64,000 nt of DNA from Anaeropeptidivorans aminofermentans (GTDB lineage: Bacteria; Bacillota; Clostridia; Lachnospirales; UBA5962), in assembly GCF_940670685.1 (NCBI RefSeq), contig NZ_OW711693.1:496001-560000 (forward strand). Reading direction: 5' to 3'. This document shows, one piece after another, positions 1 through 8,843 of this stretch. The position numbers were made by a program, and so were the translations under genes. The notes under the pieces are model-generated. The model was not told the origin of the DNA and made no database searches. It saw nothing but the letters and a program-made list of their open reading frames with translations. Position 1 is the first letter of the stretch. The number at the start of each line of letters is the position of its first letter.

Positions 1-2
1 AG

Positions 3-494
3 GCCGCTTTCATGGGTCGGTTCTATGGCTTTGACAAAGAAGAGCAGGCAAAGCTATATCTTGCAGGGGCCCTCCATGATATAGGAAAGCTTGTAGTAAA
101 CAGCGATATTTTGGAAAAGCCGGATAAGCTTACGGAAGACGAATATATATATGTACAAACCCATGCGTATTATACATATGCAATACTTAAAAAGGTAAGG
201 GGTTTTGAAGAAATAACAAGATGGGCAGCCCTCCATCATGAAAAGCTGAACGGGAAAGGCTACCCCTTTGGGCTTACGGCAAAGGATTTAAAGTTTAACG
301 AGAGGCTTATGGGCTGCCTTGACATCTATCAGGCCCTTGTGGAAGAAAGGCCTTATAAGAAGGTATATTCCCATGAAGAAGCCATTGCCATTCTTAGGAA
401 AATGGGCAGTTCAGGATATATAGATAAAAATATTACAGAAGATATTAACGAGGCCTTCGGTAAAAATCAAGGACAGTATAGTAAAGAAGCTTGA
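3..494 (+). CDS. HD-GYP domain protein, C-terminal part (5' end outside window)
   Basis: The frame is open from base 3, so the gene begins upstream and only about 163 residues are seen. Visible HD-GYP features are HDIGK near residue 26, a conserved His in the QTHAYY segment, HHEKLNGKGYP near residue 80 and LDIYQAL near residue 105. This family hydrolyses cyclic-di-GMP to pGpG or GMP in the cytosol or as the output of a sensor protein. The signature has GKGYP, a good match to GxGYP, so catalysis is plausible. The N-terminal sensor region cannot be seen. An ATG at base 12 could serve as a start but lies within the conserved helical part of the domain, so it is probably internal. Confidence 0.85.
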   Translation, partial: AAFMGRFYGFDKEEQAKLYLAGALHDIGKLVVNSDILEKPDKLTEDEYIYVQTHAYYTYAILKKVRGFEEITRWAALHHEKLNGKGYPFGLTAKDLKFNERLMGCLDIYQALVEERPYKKVYSHEEAIAILRKMGSSGYIDKNITEDINEAFGKNQGQYSKEA

Positions 495-597
495 ATTACG
501 ATAGGCTGAAAGAAGGCTTATGGTACTTAAAAACAAAAAGGCTTTTTCTAAGCTTAATACAAATTGCAATAAACGAATAATTTGCAGCTGCAGCCGA

Positions 598-832
598 ATT
601 ATCTTGAAACCGAAGTGACAAAGTACTGCAAAATATTCTCTGATATTTTGCAGTTTATAGTAAATTTATCATGAAGAAGCAGCAAAAGCCTATTCCCTTA
701 AAGCTTAAAAACACGGACTTCCTTCGGAAACGGTACATTTTTGAGCCTTCGTGAATATACGGCTTTGCTATTATTTAACTTTAAATTTACTATAAGCGAT
801 AGGCACTTCGGGTGAAATAAATTCTACGATAA
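598..832. repeat. CCGAAGTG palindromic repeat interrupted by a family A element
   Basis: The segment starting near base 608 (CCGAAGTGAC) and its inverted partner CACTTCGG near base 809 also occur close together at about 52,085-52,135. Here the halves are pushed apart by the family A element at 656-794. This explains most of the 354-bp gap between the HD-GYP gene and the HIT gene; no coding sequence is seen there. Confidence 0.6.
656..794. repeat. Family A MITE-like element, copy 1
   Basis: About 139 bp, bounded by TATAGTAAATTT and its complement AAATTTACTATA, with an internal long imperfect palindrome (GCAGCAAAAGCC on one side, GGCTTTGCTATT on the other) and a CTTCGGAAACGG core. Copies with the same ends and core lie at 19338, 39665, 58815 and 62321. 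The short size, terminal inverted repeats and TA borders fit a non-autonomous element mobilised by an IS630/Tc1-mariner type transposase; that mechanism is inference. Confidence 0.7.
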
Positions 833-848
833 ATGAAAGGAGATTTTT

Positions 849-1262
849 ATGGACCATTGTATTTACTGCAAAATCATCAAAGGGGAATTACCGAGCTATA
901 CCATATATGAAGATGATAATTTTAAGGCTATACTTGATATTTTTCCATCTTCTCTGGGGCATACGCTGATTATTCCAAAGCATCATTATCAGGGCCTTTT
1001 TGATTTAGGAGAAAAGGAGTCTAAAGAGATTATCAACTTTTCAAAGAAAATAGCAGGGGTATTGAAAGAGGTACTGGGCTGCGACGGTATGAATATCCTT
1101 CAAAATAACGGACAAGCTGCCGGCCAAACAGTATTTCACTACCACATGCACCTGATACCAAGATATGAAAATGATACGATTAATATGGGCTGGAAGCCCC
1201 TGGAGCCTACCCAGGAGGAGCTAAAACTTACTCTTGATAAAATAAAAAGCGCAATAAAATAA
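849..1262 (+). CDS. HIT family nucleotide hydrolase (HinT-like)
   Basis: A 137-residue protein of typical histidine-triad length. The N-terminus has CIYCKIIKGELPS, where the two cysteines probably belong to the zinc site common in firmicute Hit proteins. The catalytic triad motif HYHMHLIP is near residue 97, after GQAAGQTVFHYH. Family members hydrolyse purine nucleoside phosphoramidates or related nucleotides in the cytosol. The start is supported by AAAGGAG seven bases upstream. The gene stands alone and ends in a strong terminator. Confidence 0.93.
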   Translation: MDHCIYCKIIKGELPSYTIYEDDNFKAILDIFPSSLGHTLIIPKHHYQGLFDLGEKESKEIINFSKKIAGVLKEVLGCDGMNILQNNGQAAGQTVFHYHMHLIPRYENDTINMGWKPLEPTQEELKLTLDKIKSAIK

Positions 1263-1270
1263 ACAAAAAA

Positions 1271-1310
1271 AGAGACTGCCGCAAAATTTATTTTGCGGCA
1301 GTCTCTTTTT
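1271..1310 (+). terminator. Rho-independent terminator after the HIT gene
   Basis: A perfect 16-bp stem (AGAGACTGCCGCAAAA and its complement, 4-base loop) is followed by a T run, nine bases after the HIT stop codon. Confidence 0.93.
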
Positions 1311-1361
1311 GTTTGAAGCCCTTTGGGCTTTAAATAAGATAATATAGGAATATACTTGAAT

Positions 1362-1491
1362 TATAGTAAATTTCACACAAGGATGTAATAAAAATCTATT
1401 TTTCATAAACGGCTTAAATATATAGAATCCCTATATTTAAGCCATTCAAAATATACGATTTTTATTACTGTTTCATTTGAATTTTACTATA
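1362..1491. repeat. Family B palindromic element, copy 1
   Basis: About 130 bp with ends TATAGTAAATTTC and GAATTTTACTATA. The conserved interior reads CTATTTTTCATAAACGGC, then TTAAGCCATTCAAAATATAC. Close relatives lie at 19488, 22867, 30697, 32190 and 62455, with a fragment at 7667. The rest of the gap to base 1759 holds no gene; bases 1560-1650 resemble another short repeat (TTCTTATTTTATGCC) also seen near 58,030 and 62,945. Confidence 0.65.
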
Positions 1492-1759
1492 ATATGAAAC
1501 AGCAGCATTGTCAGATGGAACAGGAAAAAGTCCTGACTGGATTAAAATACTCTTTACGGTATTTTGCGGAGCAAAATTCTTATTACTTTTTTTCTTATTT
1601 TATGCCCTCACAGAGCCTAATCCTTATTGTAGAATTAATTTTTCCTCCGGTAACCGGGCTATGTTGAAGTTATGAGTTCTGGTTTTGCAAGAACCCCTTT
1701 TATGGGAATAGGGGCCGCCTTTTGAGGTATGCATAATCATTTGGATTTTACTGCTTTAT

Positions 1760-2731
1760 TTAATTATAATCTTTTTCTATAAGCTCTATTTTATCCCATA
1801 TGGAAGAGATTTTTACAATCTCTGTATTATTTAAAAGCCTTTGGTATTTGCTGTCTATAAATTCCTCTGCTTCTTTCTGCTGGCTGTTTTTTATATCTGA
1901 TTTGAGGCTTTCCATATCCGGTGCGTTCATCAGCTTTATAATATAAATCTCACCGTTATTCATAATAGGAGGATAAACACTTAATAAATCAAGGTATAAA
2001 ATATTAAGCTTATCGCTGTCTGGAATATTGATTTCATTGAGGTTCCCCGTATACACTTCCACATCGGCATGGGCCTTTACAGCATCGCTGAAATTTCCGT
2101 CGCCCTTTCCTTCATCTGCAATGACAAGAGCGTCTTCTTTTGAAATACTTTTTTCCGGAAGCATTACATATTCTACGGAGATATCTAAATCTGCCATGTG
2201 GCTGATTAAATAATCATGAAAATATTCTTCAAAAGCTTCTCCTTCTTTTATGGATTTTTTAAGGAGAAATTCCCTGTATTTTTGAACAAGGGCCGTTTCT
2301 TTTATCGCCGTAAGGGCTGTATCATAATCGATATATCTTTTATCATTTACAGTGAGGTCATTATAATATTGAAGGGCTATATCGGTATATTCCTTTATTT
2401 CTTCTTCCGTAAGAGAAACATTGTCTTTTTTGGCCTCAATAGACATAATTTTTATATAAGTCAAGCTGTCAAGGGCATATTGCTTTGCAATAGAAAAGGT
2501 AGGCTCACCGTAAATTTTAGTCTCCCAGATGTCAAGGCCGCCTATTTTTTCAAAATTAAGCTGCTGCTCACGAAAATATACCATGTATTCGCTTAACGAT
2601 ACCTCGTAAGAGCCTATTTTGGCTACGTAAGCACTATCGGCGGTTTTATTCCATGCGAAGAATACCGCCGATAATAATGCGATTAAGAATATGATGATAA
2701 AAATATATTTTATTTTCTTATTCTGCATCAT
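1760..2731 (-). CDS. SurA/PrsA-like secreted foldase (peptidylprolyl isomerase type)
   Basis: A 323-residue protein with one N-terminal hydrophobic segment (residues 9-26), probably an anchor or signal sequence, followed by a SurA_N-like helical region containing VAKIGSYEVSLSEYM. The C-terminal part matches the general layout of parvulin foldases that help exported proteins fold outside the membrane, but the parvulin domain itself is weak, so it may only be a chaperone. There is no lipobox, unlike classical PrsA. The start at 2731 is chosen because GGAGG sits eight bases before ATGATG; an upstream ATG lacks a site. It is the last gene of the glmU-prs-pth-mfd group, the position often taken by such foldases in Clostridia. 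Confidence 0.7.
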   Translation of the reverse strand: MMQNKKIKYIFIIIFLIALLSAVFFAWNKTADSAYVAKIGSYEVSLSEYMVYFREQQLNFEKIGGLDIWETKIYGEPTFSIAKQYALDSLTYIKIMSIEAKKDNVSLTEEEIKEYTDIALQYYNDLTVNDKRYIDYDTALTAIKETALVQKYREFLLKKSIKEGEAFEEYFHDYLISHMADLDISVEYVMLPEKSISKEDALVIADEGKGDGNFSDAVKAHADVEVYTGNLNEINIPDSDKLNILYLDLLSVYPPIMNNGEIYIIKLMNAPDMESLKSDIKNSQQKEAEEFIDSKYQRLLNNTEIVKISSIWDKIELIEKDYN

Positions 2732-2900
2732 AGCCCTTGCCTCCAAACCGATTATGTCTTTAAGATTAGACGTAATTATAAACAATGAACTTTAAAGGAA
2801 CATTAAACAGGTTCCGAATAACTAAAATATTAGCATAGAAAGGCTTAAGTTAAAAGCAAAAAACAAAGTCTGTTTCATTACAAAAAGATAACTTTTTATT

Positions 2901-3089
2901 AGGGTGTGTTCCCGCTAGTCTAAGCAAGCATCTAAAATGGCCCTATTACGCCGTACTATATCAGCGTTTCCTAGCAGACTCCTTCCGGTATGCGTCGTCA
3001 ACAGGATACAAACGCATGAAGCGTTTGTATCTGTCCGGCTAGATACTGCCTATTTTATCTGCATGTTTATATAATGAGAACACGCCCTA
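2901..3089. repeat. Family D MITE-like element, copy 1
   Basis: About 189 bp with imperfect terminal inverted repeats AGGGTGTGTTCCC and GAGAACACGCCCT. The interior carries CTAAGCAAGCATCTA and a perfect hairpin built on GATACAAACGC. Related copies are at 17716 and 22719. It fills the gap between the foldase gene and mfd. Confidence 0.65.
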
Positions 3090-3140
3090 GTATAGTACAT
3101 ATACGGTTTTTGCTGCCATTATTTCTTTTTTTTTACTTAA

Positions 3141-6100
3141 CTACAGAAAGCTTTCCAGAAGCTTTCTTATTTTATCTAATGTATTGGAAGTAATTTCATC
3201 TCCGGCCTTATAGGTAATATAAGGGTTTGGCGCAACAGTAAACATAAGCCCTCTGTTTTTTGAAGCTGCCTGTGTAATTTTATCCGGGTCAGCCTTTGCA
3301 TCATTTTTAAAGGTAATTACTATATTCTTGCCTTTTTGTATGATAGATATAACGCCGCATTTTTGAGCTGCCGCCTTTAAAAGAGCAATATCCAGAAGCT
3401 TTTGAACGGCGGAAGGAATGTTACCGTACCGGTCTTCGATTTCTTCCTGAATGTCGTAGAAATCCTCAAGGGTTTTAATCTGGGATATTTTCTTGTATAT
3501 TTCAAGTTTCTGTTCGCTGTTTCTGATATAAGAAGCAGGAATATAGGCGGATATATTAATATCTATGGTGGTTTCAAATTCCTTTTCAACAACTTCTCCT
3601 TTAAGCTCTGATACGGCTTCCGCAAGAAGCTTACAGTAAAGGTCGTAGCCGATGGCGTCCATATGGCCGTGCTGCTGCTGGCCCAGAAGGTTTCCAGCGC
3701 CTCTGATTTCAAGGTCCCGCATGGCTATTTTAAAGCCTGAGCCGAATTCCGTAAAATCCCTTATGGTTTGAAGCCTTTTCTCGGCCTTTTCCTGAAGAAC
3801 CTTATCTTTTCTGTACATGAGATAGCAGTAGGCTATTCTGGAAGAACGTCCTACGCGGCCTCTCAGCTGATAAAGCTGGGAAAGACCCATAGTGTCCGCA
3901 TCGTGGATAATGATGGTGTTTACGTTTGAAATGTCAAGGCCTGTTTCTATGATAGTGGTGCATACGAGAACATTGATATTTCCGTCAATAAATTCAAGCA
4001 TAATGGCTTCAAGCTCTTTTTCGCTCATTTGACCGTGGGCATAGCTTACGTTTGCCTCGGGAACAAGATTTTGTATCCTTGCGGCGATATCATGAATGCT
4101 TCTTACTCTGTTATAAAGATAATAAACCTGGCCGCCTCTTGAAAGCTCCCTATGAATTGCATCTTTCACAAGCTCAGGATTATATTCCATTACATAGGTT
4201 TGTACCGGCTTTCTTTCCTCCGGAGGCTCGTCAAGAACGCTCATATCCCTGATGCCTGTAAGGCTCATGTGGAGTGTCCTTGGAATAGGGGTAGCCGTGA
4301 GGGTCATAACGTCTACGTTTTCCTTCATTTTTTTGAGCTTTTCTTTATGGGCGACGCCGAAGCGCTGTTCTTCATCTACGATAATAAGGCCTAAATCCTT
4401 AAATTGAATATCCTTTGAAAGTATCCTGTGGGTGCCGATGACGATATCGGTACTGCCGTTTTTAAGATTGCTGAGCGTTTCCTTCAGCTGCTTCGGGGTT
4501 CTGAAACGGCTCATCATTTCCACCTGAACGGGAAAGTCCTGCATTCTCTGAACAAAGGTATTGTAATGCTGCTGGGCAAGAATCGTCGTGGGAACAAGGT
4601 AAGCCACCTGCTTTGAATCCTGGACGGCTTTAAATGCTGCCCTTATGGCAACCTCCGTCTTTCCGTAGCCTACGTCGCCGCATATGAGCCTATCCATAAC
4701 CCTTTCGGATTCCATATCCCTTTTTGCGTCCTTGATGGCTAGAAGCTGGTCGTCTGTTTCTTCAAAGGGGAAATTATCTTCAAATTCCTTCTGCCATACG
4801 GAATCTTTGTTAAAAACATGGCCTGTTTTTGTTTCTCTTTTGGCATAGAGCTCCAAAAGGTCTTTCGCAAGTATTTCAACTGCGCCTTTGGCCCTAAGCT
4901 TTGTTTTGGCCCATTCGGCTCCTCCAAGCTTATGGATTTTAGGCTTTGCCGATTCTCCGCCGATATATTTCTGCACAAAGTCAAGCTGGTTTGCAGGGAC
5001 ATATAAGCATCCGCCGTCGGCATAGGTAAGCTTTAGATAATCTCTTTTTACATTGTCTGTAATAATATTTTCTATGCCGCTATAGATACCGATACCATGA
5101 TTTTCATGAACCACATAGTCTCCAATTTTAAGGTCTGAAAGGCTTTCGATTTTCTGGCCTTTTTTATGTTTTTTAAATGTCCGTACTTTCTTTTTAGAGG
5201 AAAAAAGCTCCTTGTCGGAAAGGACGGCAAAGCGAATATCCGTATATTCAAAGCCTCTTAATATGCTCCCCGGTGCAAGAACTACCGTTTCAAGGCCTAC
5301 TTCTATTTCGCTGAGGTCCTCATAATATTTTGCGCTGATATCGTTATTTAAAAATTCAAGGCATATTTTTTCTCCCCGGACCTTGTTTCCGCAGAGCATC
5401 AGTATGCGGTAGCCGTTGGATTTAAGATAGTTGATATCGTCCATGAGCAAATCTATGCGGTTTTGAAAGGAAGCGGAAAGCTTAACATTAAAATTCGCAA
5501 TTTCTTTTATTTTAAAATCCTTTATGGTAACGGCTATGGAGCAGAAAAGCACTGTAAAGAAATCCGCGGATTTTTTAATGATTTCCTCATAGGAAAAGAC
5601 CATATTTATTTGATTCGGGAGTAAATATCCCTTTAAAATACGGTTCTTTATGCTTTCTCCGAACTCCAGAAAAACATTTTCCACATGCTGGCGTATCCTT
5701 GGGGGTTCGTCAAAATAAATGTGGCTGTTTTTCGGCAGATAGTCGAGAAGGCTTATGCCATTTTCGTAAAAATACTGTATAAATCGGTCTGCACTTTGGC
5801 AGTTTTTATCTTCTTTCAGCCGTGAGAGCACTTCTCCTACAGCGTATTTAAGCTGTGCCGCTTCTTCGTAAAGGCCTTTCTTCTCATAATCCGAAAGAAA
5901 TTTAAGATATTCTTTTTCTATGGAGGAAACGGCATTTTTCAGATGATCTTCGTCAAAAACCAGCTCTCTCATAGGGAATATGCGGATATTGTCAATTTTT
6001 TCTATGGACCGCTGGCTTCTGCTGTCCAAAAGCCGTATGCTGTCTATTTCGTCACCGAAAAATTCAAGCCTTAAGGCATTGTCGTATATGGTAGTAAAAA

Positions 6101-6662
6101 TATCAACGATTCCGCCTCTGATGCTGAACTGGCCTTCTCCCTCTACTAAATCCCTGCGTTCATATCCGAGGGCCACAAGCTTTCTGGCAAGCAGAGAAAC
6201 GGATATTTCGTCTCCTGTGCTGAGTTCTACTATAGAGCCCTTAAATATATCGGGCGGGCTTAGCTTATCCAAAAGAGCCTCAATAGAAAGAACGATAATT
6301 GGGTTATTCCCCAAGATAAGGGAATTTATGATATCAAAGCGCTGTTTCGTAATGGCAGAGCTTCTTACGTCGGCGGAATAAAAAACAATATCTTTTGCAG
6401 GATAAAAATAGATTTCCCGATTGTCTCTTAAAAATGCTTGTAAATCCTCAATAATTTCCTTTGCCCGAAGCTCGGAATAGGTAATTAGAAGAGCGGTATT
6501 TTCATTCAGCTCTCTTACACCGGCAATTAGATGGGCCTTTTGAGAATCGCTTACCCCTGTGGCAAGAACAGGGGAAGCATTTTTTATGTCCGATACAAGG
6601 CTAAAACCTTTCAGCTCCGAAAGGGGTTTTAAGGCTCCGTTTATAAATTTATTCGTCTTCAC
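3141..6662 (-). CDS. mfd: Transcription-repair coupling factor Mfd
   Basis: A 1173-residue protein of full family length. It displaces stalled RNA polymerase with ATP-driven translocation and recruits UvrA to damaged DNA. Seen in order: a UvrB-like N-terminal module (residues 1-250), the RNA polymerase interaction domain around residue 519 (GDYVVHENHGIGIYSG), Walker A CGDVGYGKTE near 660, DEEQ near 761, TATPIPRTLHMSLTG, and the motif VI region QLRGRVGRS, then the TRCF C-terminal domain. Translation starts at GTG 6662, six bases after AGGAGG, and overlaps the end of pth by 14 bp, which suggests translational coupling. Confidence 0.98.
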   Translation of the reverse strand: MKTNKFINGALKPLSELKGFSLVSDIKNASPVLATGVSDSQKAHLIAGVRELNENTALLITYSELRAKEIIEDLQAFLRDNREIYFYPAKDIVFYSADVRSSAITKQRFDIINSLILGNNPIIVLSIEALLDKLSPPDIFKGSIVELSTGDEISVSLLARKLVALGYERRDLVEGEGQFSIRGGIVDIFTTIYDNALRLEFFGDEIDSIRLLDSRSQRSIEKIDNIRIFPMRELVFDEDHLKNAVSSIEKEYLKFLSDYEKKGLYEEAAQLKYAVGEVLSRLKEDKNCQSADRFIQYFYENGISLLDYLPKNSHIYFDEPPRIRQHVENVFLEFGESIKNRILKGYLLPNQINMVFSYEEIIKKSADFFTVLFCSIAVTIKDFKIKEIANFNVKLSASFQNRIDLLMDDINYLKSNGYRILMLCGNKVRGEKICLEFLNNDISAKYYEDLSEIEVGLETVVLAPGSILRGFEYTDIRFAVLSDKELFSSKKKVRTFKKHKKGQKIESLSDLKIGDYVVHENHGIGIYSGIENIITDNVKRDYLKLTYADGGCLYVPANQLDFVQKYIGGESAKPKIHKLGGAEWAKTKLRAKGAVEILAKDLLELYAKRETKTGHVFNKDSVWQKEFEDNFPFEETDDQLLAIKDAKRDMESERVMDRLICGDVGYGKTEVAIRAAFKAVQDSKQVAYLVPTTILAQQHYNTFVQRMQDFPVQVEMMSRFRTPKQLKETLSNLKNGSTDIVIGTHRILSKDIQFKDLGLIIVDEEQRFGVAHKEKLKKMKENVDVMTLTATPIPRTLHMSLTGIRDMSVLDEPPEERKPVQTYVMEYNPELVKDAIHRELSRGGQVYYLYNRVRSIHDIAARIQNLVPEANVSYAHGQMSEKELEAIMLEFIDGNINVLVCTTIIETGLDISNVNTIIIHDADTMGLSQLYQLRGRVGRSSRIAYCYLMYRKDKVLQEKAEKRLQTIRDFTEFGSGFKIAMRDLEIRGAGNLLGQQQHGHMDAIGYDLYCKLLAEAVSELKGEVVEKEFETTIDINISAYIPASYIRNSEQKLEIYKKISQIKTLEDFYDIQEEIEDRYGNIPSAVQKLLDIALLKAAAQKCGVISIIQKGKNIVITFKNDAKADPDKITQAASKNRGLMFTVAPNPYITYKAGDEITSNTLDKIRKLLESFL

Positions 6663-7290
6663 AGAAGACCTCCTTATTATTTGGGGAAGCTTTTTCCTGT
6701 GGCGGCTCCTCTTTTTCAGCTTTTTTCTTTTTCTTATTATATTTATTCATGGCGGCCTCTACGCCTTCTTTTAAAATAATTTCCAATGCGTCGGTTGCCT
6801 TTGTGATGCCTTCTATTATTTTATCCATATCTTTTCCGTGGAAACGGGATAAAACAAAAGCGGCAAGGTCCATTTCCTTAGGTTTTTGGCCGATACCAAT
6901 GCGTATTCTTGTAATTTCGTCGGTTTCAAGCTGGTAAATAATATTTTTCATGCCCTTTTGACCGCCGGAGGTCCCGCCTTTTCGAATGCGTATTTCACCG
7001 ACGTCAAGGTCTGTATCGTCAAATATGACAATGAGATTTTCGGGAGGAAGCTTATAGAAATGAAGTATATCTCTTACGGCTTCTCCGCTTAAATTCATGT
7101 AAGTCTGGGGCTTTACGAGAAGTATTTTTTTACCTCCGAAATGGCCTTCGCCTAAATGGGCGCGAAACTTTGCCCTATTGATATCTATATTATGATCATA
7201 GGCAAATTTATTTACCGCTTCAAAGCCGACATTATGCCGTGTTCCTTTATAATCTTTTTCAGGATTTCCAAGGCCTGCGATAACTATCAT
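6649..7290 (-). CDS. pth: Peptidyl-tRNA hydrolase
   Basis: A 213-residue protein that releases tRNA from prematurely dropped peptidyl-tRNA in the cytosol. The N-terminus GLGNPEKDYKGTRHNVGF holds the conserved Asn and catalytic His; IFDDTDLDVGEIRIRKGG and GLGQ-like GIGQKPKEMD follow. It is about 20-25 residues longer than usual because of a charged Lys/Glu-rich tail (from NKYNKKKKKAEKEE onward). The last bases overlap the start of mfd. Upstream the family E element and an IS200-type element separate it from prs, its usual neighbour. Confidence 0.97.
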   Translation of the reverse strand: MIVIAGLGNPEKDYKGTRHNVGFEAVNKFAYDHNIDINRAKFRAHLGEGHFGGKKILLVKPQTYMNLSGEAVRDILHFYKLPPENLIVIFDDTDLDVGEIRIRKGGTSGGQKGMKNIIYQLETDEITRIRIGIGQKPKEMDLAAFVLSRFHGKDMDKIIEGITKATDALEIILKEGVEAAMNKYNKKKKKAEKEEPPQEKASPNNKEVFCEDE

Positions 7291-7317
7291 GTTTAACCTC
7301 TCTCTTTTACACTTAAA

Positions 7318-7501
7318 TTAACGTGAGTTTGACGGAATAAAAATTCCATCGTTATGACTACTATGCATGCAAATTCGCAGAAGAATACCGCAATGCGTAC
7401 ACCTAAAGGTGTATTTAAAGCTTTATACGCATAAAACGTGAAAGGTCCTTCGGGCCTCCCTTGGTTTACCAAGGGGTCCGGCTTCGCCGAACTCACGTTA
7501 A
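7318..7501. repeat. Family E MITE-like element, copy 1
   Basis: A 184-bp unit with terminal inverted repeats TTAACGTGAGTTTGACG and TTAACGTGAGTTCGGCG (15 of 17 identical). A short palindrome around TACACCTTTAGGTGTA lies in the middle. Related copies are at 12955, 26704 and 51846. An open frame of 67 codons across it has no ribosome site and is treated as accidental. Confidence 0.75.
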
Positions 7502-7666
7502 ATTATACTCAAATACCTTAAGCCCCGTTTTTTATACCGGGGCACTGAAATTTATATTTAATTATTTCTGCATCTAGGGTTCATAACTCTAGTATATCAT
7601 AAAATCATGATAATTTATACATTGCAGGCTTTTTTGAAAAAATAAATTATAAAAACATAGTTTAAA

Positions 7667-7738
7667 GTAATAACAAACCCTATTTTTCATAAGAGACTTA
7701 AATATACAATTTTTATTACCATAATTAATTTTTACTAT
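7667..7738. repeat. Family B fragment
   Basis: The stretch shares AGTAATAACAAACCC, CTATTTTTCATAAGAGAC and TTTTTATTACC with family B but lacks the middle portion. It lies in the gap between pth and the IS200-type element. Confidence 0.45.
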
Positions 7739-7958
7739 ATAAAATATCAGAATTTAGGACTTTTTGTATCAAGGAACCTTCTTTTAGCAATCCGGACTTG
7801 AATATTCAAATCATGACCACCCTTAAAAGGGTGGTTTGAGCTAGGCCTGTAAGGCCTTGTTACCGGCCAGCATCTCAAGATGCTGGCTTTCACTTAAGTT
7901 CAAGCCCCTATGCCCTTGCCTCTTTTGCTTAGCCCTTAAGGGCTATTTGTATTACCAG

Positions 7959-8414
7959 CTAACCCCTAAAGGGGTCTTCATATTCTTTGACACTCAGCTT
8001 ATCTAGAGCAATGTCATGTTGCTCTTGTTCTCTGATGTATTTCTGGATGGTAGCTTCGTTCAGTCCTACCGTACTGACATAATAGCCAACTGACCAAAAA
8101 TGCCGATTCCCAAACTTGTACTTCAAATTTGCATGTCGATCGAAAATCATCAGGGCACTTTTCCCTTTTAGATATCCCATAAAACTTGAAATGCTGATCT
8201 TTGGTGGAATGCTCACTAACATATGCACATGATCTGGCATCAGGTGACCTTCGATCAGTTCTACGCCTTTGTAGCCGCATAACTCTCGAAGAATTTTCCC
8301 AATCGACTCTCGATATTGATTGAAGATGATTTTACGTCTATACTTTGGAGTGAACACAATGTGATATTTGCACATCCACTTTGTGTGGGACAAACTATTA
8401 TGTTGGTTTGCCAT
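7959..8414 (-). CDS. tnpA: IS200-type Y1 transposase TnpA
   Basis: A 151-residue HUH/Y1 single-strand transposase of the usual IS200 length. It shows YHIVFTPKYRRKIIF near the N-terminus, the HUH motif in MPDHVHMLVSIPP near residue 63, and the nucleophile region with YIREQEQHD near residue 126. It cuts and joins single-stranded element ends. It appears intact. The ribosome site AAAGG lies inside a long hairpin stem (8415-8477), the arrangement known to repress IS200 transposase translation. Confidence 0.95.
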   Translation of the reverse strand: MANQHNSLSHTKWMCKYHIVFTPKYRRKIIFNQYRESIGKILRELCGYKGVELIEGHLMPDHVHMLVSIPPKISISSFMGYLKGKSALMIFDRHANLKYKFGNRHFWSVGYYVSTVGLNEATIQKYIREQEQHDIALDKLSVKEYEDPFRG

Positions 8415-8477
8415 TGAAACACCTTTCCTTTCTGCATAGTGGCTTGAACACTCACTATTCTATTGGAAAGGTGTTTC
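8415..8477 (-). promoter_or_regulatory. RBS-sequestering hairpin of the IS200-type element
   Basis: GAAACACCTTTCC at 8415-8427 is perfectly complementary to GGAAAGGTGTTTC at 8465-8477, and the ribosome site of tnpA lies in this stem. Known IS200 elements block transposase translation this way. Confidence 0.6.
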
Positions 8478-8801
8478 TTGTGGTAGAACCTTTTGGTCCT
8501 CTACCCGCATAGCGGGTAGTTTTTTGTTTCGCACGCTATGCGAGCTCAACTGGCTTAAGCCATAATAAAATCGCCAAAGGCACATTGTGCCTTTGACGCA
8601 GAGTGAAGACAAAAGAAGATTTCTTCCAATTATTTTAGTGCCGCAGGCTTTATTTGCAGGGGCGGCTTTAAAGGTCCTATACTTGAATAAATGCGAAACA
8701 GCAGCATTATCAATTTACTTTTTAACTTTAAACTACCCGAAGCGTAATATTCACTTGAGGATAAAAGCACATTAGCTATAGTGGGCCGCCTTCGCTTTTG
8801 A

Positions 8802-8837
8802 GAAAAAAATAGGTGTTGCAAAGTAAATTGCAACACC
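8802..8837 (-). terminator. Terminator downstream of prs
   Basis: Read on the minus strand: a 10-bp perfect stem (GGTGTTGCAA and complement, loop TTTACT), then a run of seven T after TA. It ends the glmU-prs transcript, so pth and mfd probably need their own promoter here. Between 8530 and 8800 no gene is seen. Confidence 0.88.
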
Positions 8838-8843
8838 ATTTTT

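Larger units (their letters stand above)
7815..8528 (-). mobile_element. IS200/IS605-family insertion sequence (IS200 type)
   Basis: A single Y1 transposase gene is flanked by hairpin-rich ends, as in IS200-type elements, which move as single strands and have no terminal inverted repeats. The left boundary is placed at the hairpin ACCACCCTT/AAGGGTGGT (7816-7834). The right boundary is placed after the hairpin CTACCCGC/CGGGTAG plus T run (8500-8528). Exact ends are uncertain by tens of bases because there are no inverted repeats to mark them. No accessory tnpB is present. It separates prs from pth. Confidence 0.75.

Noticed and set aside
2216-2596. A 126-codon plus-strand frame opposite the foldase gene
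   Set aside because: Shadow of the minus-strand foldase coding sequence, without a ribosome site.
7293-7496. A 67-codon minus-strand open frame between pth and the IS200-type element
   Set aside because: It lies almost wholly inside the family E repeat and has no ribosome site.
8014-8280. An 88-codon second frame within the transposase gene
   Set aside because: Shadow of tnpA in another frame; the Y1 motifs are only in the main frame.
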